From the NCBI RefSeq assembly GCF_051014445.1, contig NC_135136.1, forward strand, positions 10,372,001 to 10,436,000: 64,000 nucleotides of DNA, given 5' to 3'. Shown piece by piece: positions 24,775 to 34,941 of this stretch. This stretch comes from Colletes latitarsis (lineage: Eukaryota > Arthropoda > Insecta > Hymenoptera > Colletidae). How positions within the stretch are numbered: the first letter of the stretch is position 1; each line of letters begins with the position of its first letter. The position numbers and the translations under genes are program-made. The notes under the pieces are model-generated. The model was not told the origin of the DNA, searched no databases, and saw nothing but the letters and a program-made list of their open reading frames with translations.

Positions 24775-27700
24775 TGAAACAGTCAAATGAACCTGGTTCC
24801 GATTAATATTTTACAGGATAACGCCGGCTATGTCTCGGTTAGGTCTGGGATTTTCCCTCATCTGGCTCGTACCTCCGCATTTTTCGCATACTTCTTGGCA
24901 AGATCCTGGGCTTTTTCTGGTTTGGATCACGTAGTAATGCGGTACCACACCGAAGCAGTCAATTCAACCTGGTGGCGATTAATATTTTAGGGGATAACGC
25001 CGGTTATGTCTCCGTTAGGTTTGGGATTTTCCCTCATCTGGCTCGTAATTTCGCATTTTTCGCATACTTGTTGGCCAGATCCTGGGCTTTTTCTGGTTTG
25101 GATCACGTAGTAATGCGGTACCACACCGAAGCAGTCAATTCAACCTGGTGGCGATTAATATTTTAGAGGATAACGGCGGTTATGTCTCCGTTAGGTTTGG
25201 GATTTTCCCTCATCCGGCTCGTAATTTCGCATTTTTCGCATACTTGTTGGCCAGATCCTGGCCTTTTTCATGCTTGGACCACGTAGTAATGTGGTACCAC
25301 ACTGAAACAGTCAAATAAACCTGGTTCCGATTAGTATTTTAGAAGATAACGCTGGTTATGTCTGGTTTAGTTCTGGTATTTGCAATCATCTGGCTCGTAC
25401 CTTCGCATTTTTCGCCTACTTGTGGCAAGATCCTGGGCTTTTTCTGGTTTGGATCAGGTAGTAATGCGGTACCACACCTTAACAGTCAATTAAACCTGGT
25501 TCCGAATAGTATTTTAGAGGATAACGCAGGTTACGTCTGGGTTAGTTCTGGTATTTGCAATCATCTGGCACATACTTTCGCGTTTTTCGCATACTTGTTG
25601 GGCAGATCCTGGGGTTTTTCTGGTTTGGATCCCGTAGTAATGAGGTTCCACACCGAAGCAGTCAATTCAACCTGGTGGCGATTAATATTTTAGAGGATAA
25701 CGCCGGTTATGTCACGGTTAGGTCTGGGATTTGACCTCATCTGGCTCATTCTCTCGCATTTCTCGCATACTTGTCGGCCAGATTCAGTGCTTTTTCTGGT
25801 TTGTATCCCGTCGTAATGTGGTTCCACACCGAAACAGTCAATTAAACCCGGTTGCGATTAATATTTTAGAGGATAACGCCGGTTATGTCTGGGTTAGGTC
25901 TGGGATTTGCCCTCATCTGGCTCGTACTTTCGCATTTCTCGCATACTTGTTGGCCAGATCCTGGGCTTTTTCATGCTTGGACCACGTAGTAATGTGGTAC
26001 CACACTGAAACAGTCAAATAAACCTGGTTCCGATTAATATTTTACAGGATAACGCCGGCTATGTCTCGGTTAGGTCTGGGATTTTCCCTCATCTGGCTCG
26101 TACCTCCGCATTTTTCGCATACCTGTTGGCAAGATCCTGGGCTTTTTCTGGTTTGGATCACGTAGTAATGCGGTACCACACCGAAGCAGTCAATTCAACC
26201 TGGTGGCGATTAATATTTTAGGGGATAACGCCGGTTATGGCTCCGTTAGGTTTGGGATTTTCCCTCATCTGGCTCGTAATTTTGCATTTTTCGCATACTT
26301 GATGGCCAGATCCTGGCCTTTTTCATGCTTGGACCACGTAGTAATGTGGTACCACACTGAAACAGTCAAATAAACCTGGTTCCGATTAATATTTTACAGG
26401 ATAACGCCGGCTATGTCTCGGTTAGGTCTGGGATTTTCCCTCATCTGGCTCGTACCTCCGCATTTTTCGCCAACTTGTGGCAAGATCCTGGGCTTTTTCT
26501 GGTTTGGATCAGGTAGTTATGCGGTACCACACCTTAACAGTCAATTAAACCCGGTTGCGATTAATATTTTAGAGGATAACGCCGGTTATGTCTGGGTTAG
26601 GTCTGGGATTTGCCCTCATCTGGCTCGTACTTTCGCATTTCTCGCATACTTGTTGGCCAGATCCTGGGCTTTTTCTGGTTTAGAACACGTAGTAATGTGG
26701 TTCCACACCGAATCAGTCAATTAAACCTGGTTGCGATTAATATTTTAGACGATAACGCCGGTTATGTCTCTGTCAGGTCTGGGATTTGCCGTCATCTGGC
26801 TCCAATTTTCGCATTTCTCGCATACTTGTTGGCCAGATCCTGGGCTTTTTCTGGTTTGGATTCGTAGTAATGCGGTACCACACTGAAACAGTCAATAAAA
26901 GCTGGTTCCGATTAGTATTTTAGAGGATAACGCTGGTTATGTCTGGTTTAGTTCTGGTATTTGCAATCATCTGGGTCGTACCTTCGCATTTTTCGCCTAC
27001 TTGTTGGCAAGATCCTGGGCTTTTTCATGCTTGGACCACGTAGTAATGTGGTTCCACACTGAAGCAGTCAAATAAACCTGGTTCCGATTAATATTTTACA
27101 GGATAACGCCGGCTATGTCTCGGTTAGGTCTGGGATTTTCCCTCATCTGGCTCGTACCTTCGCATTTTTCGCCTATTTGTTGGCAAGATCCTGGGCTTTT
27201 TCTGGTTTGGACCACGTAGTAATGTGGTGCCACACTGTAACAGTCAAATAAACCTGGTTCTGATCAATATTTTACAGGATAACGCCGGCTACGTCTGGGT
27301 TAGGTCTGGTATTTGCCATTATCTGGCTCGTACTTTCGCATTCTACGCTTACTTGTTGGCAAGATCCTGGGCTTTTTCTGGTTTGGACCACGTAGTAATG
27401 TGGTGCCACACTGAAACAGTCAAATAAACCTGGTTCCGATCAATATTTTACAGGATAGCGCCGGCTATGTCTGGGTTAGGTCTCGTATTTGCCATTATCT
27501 GGCTCGTGCTTTCGCATTTTTCGCTTACTTGTTGGCCAGATCCTGGCCTTTTTCTGGTTTGGATCACGTAGCAATGTGGTACCACACCGAAACAGTGAAT
27601 TAAACCTGGTTGCGATTAATATTTTAGAGGATAACGCCGGTTATGTCTCGGTTAGGTCTGGGATTTGCCGTCATCTGGCTCGTATTTTCGCATTTTTGCA

Positions 27701-28114
27701 TACTTGTTGGCTAGATCCTGGCCTTTTTCTGGCTTGGACCACGTAGTAATGTGGTATCACACTGAAACTGTCAATTAAACCTGGTTGCGATTAATACTTT
27801 GGAGGATAACGCCGGTTATGTCTCGGTTAGGTCTGGGATTTGTCGTCATCTGGCTCGTACCTTCGCATTTTTCGCCTACTTGTTGGCAAGATCCTGGGCT
27901 CTTTCTGGCTTGGATCACGTAGTAATGCGGTACCACACCGAAGCAGTCAATTAAACCTGGTTCCGATTAATATTTTAGAGGATAACGCCGGTTATGTCTG
28001 GGTTAGGTCTGGGATTTGCCCTCATCTGGCTCGTACTTTCGCATTTTTCGCATACTTGTTGGCCAGATCCTGGGCTTTTTCTGGTTTGGATAACGTAGTA
28101 ATGTGGTACCACAC
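24775..28114 (+). repeat. Higher-order repeat unit 1 (3,340 bp, about 19 monomers)
   Basis: The run matches the next unit starting at 28115. Offset is 3,340 bp for the first part (for example 24787 and 28127, 25358 and 28698), then 3,164 bp from about 26270 (for example 26413 and 29577, 27840 and 31004). The step of 176 bp shows that unit 2 is one monomer shorter. Marker variants are CAAATGAACCTGG at the start, GGATCAGGTAGTTATGCGG, CATTCTACGCTTAC and CATTTTTGCATAC near the end. Confidence 0.8.
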
Positions 28115-31100
28115 TGAAACAGTCAAATGAACCTGGTTCCGATTAATATTTTACAGGATAACGCCGGCTATGTCTCGGTTAGGTCTGGGATTTTCCCTCA
28201 TCTGGCTCGTACCTCCGCATTTTTCGCATACTTCTTGGCAAGATCCTGGGCTTTTTCTGGTTTGGATCACGTAGTAATGCGGTACCACACCGAAGCAGTC
28301 AATTCAACCTGGTGGCGATTAATATTTTAGGGGATAACGCCGGTTATGTCTCCGTTAGGTTTGGGATTTTCCCTCATCTGGCTCGTAATTTCGCATTTTT
28401 CGCATACTTGTTGGCCAGATCCTGGGCTTTTTCTGGTTTGGATCACGTAGTAATGCGGTACCACACCGAAGCAGTCAATTCAACCAGGTGGCGATTAATA
28501 TTTTAGAGGATAACGGCGGTTATGTCTCCGTTAGGTTTGGGATTTTCCCTCATCCGGCTCGTAATTTCGCATTTTTCGCATACTTGTTGGCCAGATCCTG
28601 GCCTTTTTCATGCTTGGACCACGTAGTAATGTGGTACCACACTGAAACAGTCAAATAAACCTGGTTCCGATTAGTATTTTAGAAGATAACGCTGGTTATG
28701 TCTGGTTTAGTTCTGGTATTTGCAATCATCTGGCTCGTACCTTCGCATTTTTCGCCTACTTGTGGCAAGATCCTGGGCTTTTTCTGGTTTGGATCAGGTA
28801 GTAATGCGGTACCACACCTTAACAGTCAATTAAACCTGGTTCCGAATAGTATTTTAGAGGATAACGCAGGTTACGTCTGGGTTAGTTCTGGTATTTGCAA
28901 TCATCTGGCACATACTTTCGCGTTTTTCGCATACTTGTTGGGCAGATCCTGGGGTTTTTCTGGTTTGGATCCCGTAGTAATGAGGTTCCACACCGAAGCA
29001 GTCAATTAAACCTGGTGGCGATTAATATTTTAGAGGATAACGCCGGTTATGTCACGGTTAGGTCTGGGATTTGACCTGATCTGGCTCATTCTCTCGCATT
29101 TCTCGCATACTTGTCGGCCAGATTCAGTGCTTTTTCTGGTTTGTATCCCGTCGTAATGTGGTTCCACACCGAAACAGTCAATTAAACCCGGTTGCGATTA
29201 ATATTTTAGAGGATAACGCCGGTTATGTCTGGGTTAGGTCTGGGATTTGCCCTCATCTGGCTCGTACTTTCGCATTTCTCGCATACTTGTTGGCCAGATC
29301 CTGGGCTTTTTCTGGTTTAGATCACGTAGTAATGTGGTTCCACACCGAAACAGTCAATTAAAGCTGGTTGCGATTAATATTTTAGACATTAACGCCAGTT
29401 ATGTCACGGTCAGGTCTGGGATTTGCAGTCATCTGGCTCGTAATTTCGCATTTTTCGCATACTTGATGGCCAGATCCTGGCCTTTTTCATGCTTGGACCA
29501 CGTAGTAATGTGGTACCACACTGAAACGGTCAAATAAACCTGGTTCCGATTAATATTTTACAGGATAACGCCGGCTATGTCTCGGTTAGGTCTGGGATTT
29601 TCCCTCATCTGGCTCGTACCTCCGCATTTTTCGCCAACTTGTGGCAAGATCCTGCGCTTTTTCTGGTTTGGATCAGGTAGTTATGCGGTACCACACCTTA
29701 ACAGTCAATTAAACCCGGTTGCGGTTAATATTTTAGAGGATAACGCCGGATATGTCTGGGTTAGGTCTGGGATGTGCCCTCATCTGGCTCGTACTTTCGC
29801 ATTTCTCGCATACTTGTTGGCCAGATCCTGGGCTTTTTCTGGTTTAGAACACGTAGTAATGTGGTTCCACACCGAATCAGTCAATTAAACCTGGTTGCGA
29901 TTAATATTTTAGACGATAACGCCGGTTATGTCTCTGTCAGGTCTGGGATTTGCCGTCATCTGGCTCCAATTTTCGCATTTCTCGCATACTTGTTGGCCAG
30001 ATCCTGGGCTTTTTCTGGTTTGGATTCGTAGTAATGCGGTACCACACTGAAACAGTCAATAAAAGCTGGTTCCGATTAGTATTTTAGAGGATAACGCTGG
30101 TTATGTCTGGTTTAGTTCTGGTATTTGCAATCATCTGGGTCGTACCTTCGCATTTTTCGCCTACTTGTTGGCAAGATCCTGGTCTTTTTCATGCTTGGAC
30201 CACGTAGTAATGTGGTTCCACACTGAAGCAGTCAAATAAACCTGGTTCCGATTAATATTTTACAGGATAACGCCGGCTATGTCTCGGTTAGGTCTGGGAT
30301 TTTCCCTCATCTGGCTCGTACCTTCGCATTTTTCGCCTATTTGTTGGCAAGATCCTGGGCTTTTTCTGGTTTGGACCACGTAGTAATGTGGTGCCACACT
30401 GTAACAGTCAAATAAACCTGGTTCTGATCAATATTTTACAGGATAACGCCGGCTACGTCTGGGTTAGGTCTGGTATTTGCCATTATCTGGCTCGTACTTT
30501 CGCATTCTACGCTTACTTGTTGGCAAGATCCTGGGCTTTTTCTGGTTTGGACCACGTAGTAATGTGGTGCCACACTGAAACTGTCAAATAAACCTGGTTC
30601 CGATCAATATTTTACAGGATAGCGCCGGCTATGTCTGGGTTAGGTCTCGTATTTGCCATTATCTGGCTCGTGCTTTCGCATTTTTCGCTTACTTGTTGGC
30701 CAGATCCTGGCCTTTTTCTGGTTTGGATCACGTAGTAATGTGGTACCACACCGAAACAGTGAATTAAACCTGGTTGCGATTAATATTTTAGAGGATAACG
30801 CCGGTTATGTCTCGGTTAGGTCTGGGATTTGCCGTCATCTGGCTCGTATTTTCGCATTTTTGCATACTTGTTGGCTAGATCCTGGCCTTTTTCTGGCTTG
30901 GACCACGTAGTAATGTGGTATCACACTGAAACTGTCAATTAAACCTGGTTGCGATTAATACTTTGGAGGATAACGCCGGTTATGTCTCGGTTAGGTCTGG
31001 GATTTGTCGTCATCTGGCTCGTACCTTCGCATTTTTCGCCTACTTGTTGGCAAGATCCTGGGCTCTTTCTGGCTTGGATCACGTAGTAATGCGGTACCAC

Positions 31101-31278
31101 ACCGAAGCAGTCAATTAAACCTGGTTCCGATTAATATTTTAGAGGATAACGCCGGTTATGTCTGGGTTAGGTCTGGGATTTGCCCTCATCTGGCTCGTAC
31201 TTTCGCATTTTTCGCATACTTGTTGGCCAGATCCTGGGCTTTTTCTGGTTTGGATAACGTAGTAATGTGGTACCACAC
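28115..31278 (+). repeat. Higher-order repeat unit 2 (3,164 bp, about 18 monomers)
   Basis: Directly follows unit 1 and repeats it less one monomer. Similarity to unit 1 ends at 31278-31279, where CACACCGAAACAGTGAATT replaces the CACACTGAAACAGTCAAATG that opened unit 2. The retrotransposon lies 100 bp further on. The same pair of units is repeated to the right at about 40819-43982 and just before it, at an offset of 12,704 bp. Confidence 0.78.
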
Positions 31279-31362
31279 CGAAACAGTGAATTAAACCTGG
31301 TTGCGATTAATATTTTAGAGGATAACGCCGGTTATGTCTCGGTTAGGTCTGGGATTTGCCGT

Positions 31363-31377
31363 CATCTGGCTCGTACC
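31363..31377. repeat. Target-site duplication, left copy (element 1)
   Basis: CATCTGGCTCGTACC lies immediately before the T run of the minus-strand retrotransposon and is repeated exactly at 34927-34941. Two further T bases could belong to either the duplication or the tail, so its length is 15-17 bp. The base before it is T on the left and C on the right, which fixes the outer edge. Confidence 0.9.
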
Positions 31378-31403
31378 TTTTTTTTTTTTTTTTTTTTTTT
31401 TTT
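31378..31403 (-). other. Poly(A) tail of retrotransposon copy 1 (26 T on plus strand)
   Basis: An uninterrupted run of 26 T ends at 31403, followed by GTCGTGGGG. It marks the 3' end of the reverse-transcribed RNA. The first two T bases may be satellite sequence, because the uninterrupted target reads CGTACCTTCGC. Confidence 0.92.
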
Positions 31404-31919
31404 GTCGTGGGGAAAATCTTCGAAAGACTCCCTCCCACCTCCTTGGGGAGAGGTGGGAGGGGTGTGTGGGATTCCCCGCGCCCGTACAACGATAGGCGCG
31501 GGACCTACCCACTAAAAACCCCACGGTGACCCATCGGCACGCTTTGGGAGGATACCGGGAATCGCTCGAAGCATTCTTCCGGTATCCTCCCCGTGCCCGC
31601 GCTTCCGCGCCCATCTCCCGGGGGGACAATCGGTCCCCCCAGTAGACACACTGCCTCATAGCGGCGGGACGGGGCCACTCCATCCCGCCGCTATCCTTCC
31701 CGGGGCCGCGTTTAGTGGCGGCTGCGAGCCCCAACTCGCAACCGCCCGCGACCCCGTTTCCACCCCTCGGCGGCCGGGCGTTCATGACCGCACCAGACCG
31801 CCGAGGGTGCCTCCCCTTGCGTCGGTCCGGTAGGGGGAGGCACTCCTACCCCCAACCGGTCCGACCCGGCGCCGCCTGGCGGGAGGAGGGTCCCCTCAGG
31901 ACCCCCCTCCCAGCCTAGG
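31404..31919 (-). other. 3' untranslated region with a series of inverted repeats (copy 1)
   Basis: The 516 bp between the ORF stop and the A tail contain at least six perfect inverted repeats. They are 31431-31441 with 31450-31460 (11 bp, CCTCCCACCTC), 31475-31482 with 31495-31502 (8 bp), 31546-31558 with 31579-31591 (13 bp, GGGAGGATACCGG), 31620-31627 with 31633-31640 (8 bp), 31658-31669 with 31683-31694 (12 bp, ATAGCGGCGGGA) and 31807-31816 with 31834-31843 (10 bp). In related elements the 3' end is the recognition site for the element's own reverse transcriptase, so a structured RNA there is plausible; that role is inferred. Confidence 0.75.
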
Positions 31920-34900
31920 TCATCCGCCACGCCGAGGCGGCCGCCCGCGACGCCTCGCGACCGGGCGACGACCTCGGGCCACCGCACGAGCGCGAGCTTC
32001 AGCGCGCCGCTGAATCTCGCGCTCCCTCCCCGCGGCCTCCTTCTGCAACATTACGTTCTCGCAGAAGGAGGCCACGGCCCTCCACTTCTCCTCGCTGCCG
32101 AGCATGGCGCGCACCACGCCCGGCAGCGAGACATCCCGCCCGACGACGCCGACCAGGACACGGCACTCCCCCTCCCACGCGGGGCATACCTCCAGGGTAT
32201 GATCCGCCGTGTCCTGCTGAGCGTCGCAGTGGCAGCAACGCGCCGTCGGCTCCTTCCCTATCCGGCACAGGTATCTTCCGAATCTGCCATGCCCGGAAAA
32301 TACCTGTGCCAGCCGGTAGGTGAGGCTGCCATGGCCTCTGTCCAGCCACTCCTTCAGGAGTGGCCGAACAGCCCCGACAGTCCGGTGCCCCGCGGTTGGC
32401 AGAGCCAGCCGCTCCTGCCACGCGAGCAACACGGACTGCCGTGCCTGGCGCTTCAAATCGCCCCAAGCAGGTTCCTGCCCGCCCGGGACCGCCCCCACCC
32501 CCGCGCGACGGTCGACGCGGTGCCGGTACATCACCGCGTGCGACCGCGCGAGCAGGTCCATGGGCGGCATCCCCGCTAGAACCGTCGCCGCCTCATGTGA
32601 CATGGTCCGATACCCGCGGACGACCCTGAGCGCCATGCGCCTCTGCACCCGACGCAGCATAGTCATGCTGCGCCGGGAGGCAGCCAGGTCGTCCGCCCAG
32701 ACGGGGGCCCCGTATAGGGCCACCGACTGGACCATTGCCACATAGAGGCGACGAACTCGGCCCGCCGGGCCCCCCAGGTTGGGCAGGATCCGGCCCAGAG
32801 CCGCAACCATCCTTTCCAACCGGGGGACCAGGCAGCGGAAATGCTTCTCGAAACGCCAGTGGCTATCGAGGATCAGCCCTAGATACCTGATCTGGGGCTT
32901 CACCTCGATGTCAGCCCCACCCACCCGAATCAGAGGGGGTGGCGGATCCTGCCGAGGTGAATGAAACGCAATCACCTCGGTCTTATGGACCGCCACCGTC
33001 ATCCCCATCGCCCTGATCCGGTCGACGACGCGTTGCGACCCCTCCTCCGCGCGACGCATGGCCCTCCCCCAGTGCGCCCCGACGGCCAGCACCAGTGTGT
33101 CATCCGCATAACACACCGTGCTGACGCCGTCGGGGAGGCCGGCCCGCAACACCGAGTCGTACGCGATGTTCCACAGGAGTGGCCCGAGGACCGACCCCTG
33201 CGGAACACCGCAGTACACCTCCCTCCGCATATCACCATCCCGACCCGGATACTCGATCCACCTGCCGCGGAGATAATCCCCGACGACCGCCCTGAGACAA
33301 GGGGGGATTCGATGATATTCGAGTCCCCTCCTTATCTCTTCCCAGGGGAGGGTGTTAAAGGCATTGGCAATATCCAAGGATATTGCCAATGCCACCCCTC
33401 CCCGGGAGACGGCCGCCTCCGAGAGGGCCCTCACACGACCTATCGCGTCGATAGTCGATCGGCCCCCCCGGAAACCGAACTGGCAGTCGGCCAGACCGGG
33501 ATCACCCCGCGACAGGTGCTCGACGAGGCGGGCAGCAATCACACGCTCGAAGAGCTTGCCCACCTCGTCGAGGAGACAAATGGGCCGGTATGCGGAGGGA
33601 GACTCCGCGGGCCGACCCTCCTTCCGGAGGAGGACCATCCTCGCCACCTTCCAACTGGGGGGGAATCGCCCGTCCCTCAGGCAGCGGTCGAACAACCGCC
33701 TGAGGTCGGCCCCAAGGACGCCCTGGGTCAAGACCCAAACCCGGCCGGGCACACCATCCGGACCCGGGGCCGTGTTACGAACCCCGAGCCGTCTGATGGC
33801 CGCTGCCAGCTCCTCCTGCGTGACCCCCAGCTCGGCCGTCCACTCCACTGGGACAGCCGCCGCCGCCGGAGGACGCGGTCCCCTCTCCCCAATTGGGAAG
33901 AGTGTATTGACCACGTCCTCCAGCAGCCGGGGGTCAAGACCCTCGGTGACGGGGGGCGCCCACGGGCGGAGCTTATTCAGCACCACCTTATATGGGCGCC
34001 CCCATGGATCGTCATCAAGGGTCTGGAGGAGCTCCTTCCATGCCTTTGTCTTGGCCCGTTTGATGGCGACCTGCAGAGCAACCCGCGCCACGCGGTATGC
34101 TCCATACAGGTCATCAGCTGCCCTCGCTCGCGCCAAGCCGTCGCCTGTACGTTGACGACGGCGCGCGCGGGTGTACTGGCGTCGGGCGCGGACAGTCGCG
34201 ACTCGCAACTCCGCGATCGCGTCCGACCACCAGTACACCGCCCGGCGAGGAGAAGCCCGCCCGACCCGAGGCATCGCCGCGTCGCAAATACCCGCGACCA
34301 ATGCTCCGAGCCGGGCGACCTCCTCCTCTATGCTCGGCAACTCGGCCGCTCCCTGCGGCCAAGTTGCAGCGAGGGCAGCTGCCATCAGAGCGTCTTTGTC
34401 CAGGCGCCGAAGCGCCCAGCGGCGTGGTGGGGTGCCACGCAGGCGGCCGTGTCGGGATGCACTCGCGGCGGCAGAGACCTCCATCCGGATGTACCGGTGA
34501 TCGGAGAGTGTCTCTGCCCCCGCGACCACGTGCCAACCCGACACCATGCGCACGGCGTTGGGGGTCGCGAATCCAACATCCACGATGGACCCCCCATATC
34601 GCCGCACGCATGTGTGCTCCGACCCCCGGTTCAATATCCGGAGGTCGAGCCCCGCCGCCCAATCGCCCAGGATCCCGCCGCGAACGGAGGACCTGGGGGA
34701 TCCCCAAGCCACCGACTTGGCATTAAAATCCCCCAGGACCAGCACCGGCCGGGCCGCGTAGCGCTGCACGCATGCCGCGACCTCGGCCAAGTACAGCTCG
34801 AACGCAGCGTGACCGCTACGGGGCGAAATGTAGCACCCCACCACAGCGACTCCCCCCCAGTCCACGGCGACGAATCCCCGACCGCGCTCCAACAAGGAGA

Positions 34901-34926
34901 ACGGCGGGGACCCGTCGCCCCCTCCC
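31920..34926 (-). CDS. R1-type ORF2 fragment: endonuclease remnant, reverse transcriptase, zinc knuckle (copy 1, partial)
   Basis: Frame open from the truncation point at 34926 to the TGA at 31920-31922. There is no native start; 991 residues are counted from the TTG codon at 34895, with about ten more open codons upstream. Seen in order: C-terminal part of an APE-like endonuclease (GDFN at 55-58, SDH at 131-133); a linker; reverse transcriptase with APGPDGVPG (376-384), SAYRPICLLDE (434-444), motif A SLDIANAFN (506-514, Asp508), GVPQGSVLGPLLW (563-575) and YADD (596-599, bases 33099-33110); a knuckle with Cys887, Cys890, His899 and Cys904; and an Arg-rich tail from about 970. In the family this protein nicks target DNA and reverse-transcribes the element RNA at the nick. 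The catalytic reverse transcriptase residues are present. The endonuclease lacks its N-terminal part and there is no promoter or ORF1, so this copy should be unable to move by itself. The absence of stops in about 1,000 codons indicates a recent insertion. Confidence 0.88.
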
Positions 34927-34941
34927 CATCTGGCTCGTACC
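34927..34941. repeat. Target-site duplication, right copy (element 1)
   Basis: CATCTGGCTCGTACC directly follows the truncated 5' end of the minus-strand element, which ends GCCCCCTCC on the plus strand. It then continues as ordinary monomer sequence, TTCGCATTTTTCGCC. It matches 31363-31377 exactly. Confidence 0.9.

Larger units (their letters stand above)
16512..31377 (+). repeat. Satellite array, subfamily B block up to first retrotransposon
   Basis: About 84 tandem monomers, almost all subfamily B. The block is built of overlapping multi-monomer duplications, with offsets of 4,042, 4,746, 3,340 and 3,164 bp, listed separately. One A patch sits at about 21007-21257. Some monomers are 1-4 bp short, for example where CGCATTTTTGCATAC has lost bases of the TTTTTCGC tract at 27690. 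The block ends at the retrotransposon insertion point after CTCGTACC at 31377. No genes seen. Confidence 0.92.
31378..34926 (-). mobile_element. 5'-truncated R1-clade-like non-LTR retrotransposon, copy 1
   Basis: A 3,549-bp GC-rich insertion in AT-richer satellite. Read on the minus strand it holds the 3' part of ORF2, a 516-bp 3' untranslated region and a 26-base A tail (T run at 31378-31403). It is flanked by a direct repeat of the satellite target, CATCTGGCTCGTACC. ORF1 and the start of the endonuclease are absent, which is the usual result of incomplete target-primed reverse transcription. The APE endonuclease, YADD reverse transcriptase and CX2CX8HX4C knuckle in that order, without an RNase H region, point to the R1 clade; a related clade such as LOA or Jockey is possible. 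Copy 2 is at 44082-47630. Confidence 0.92.
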
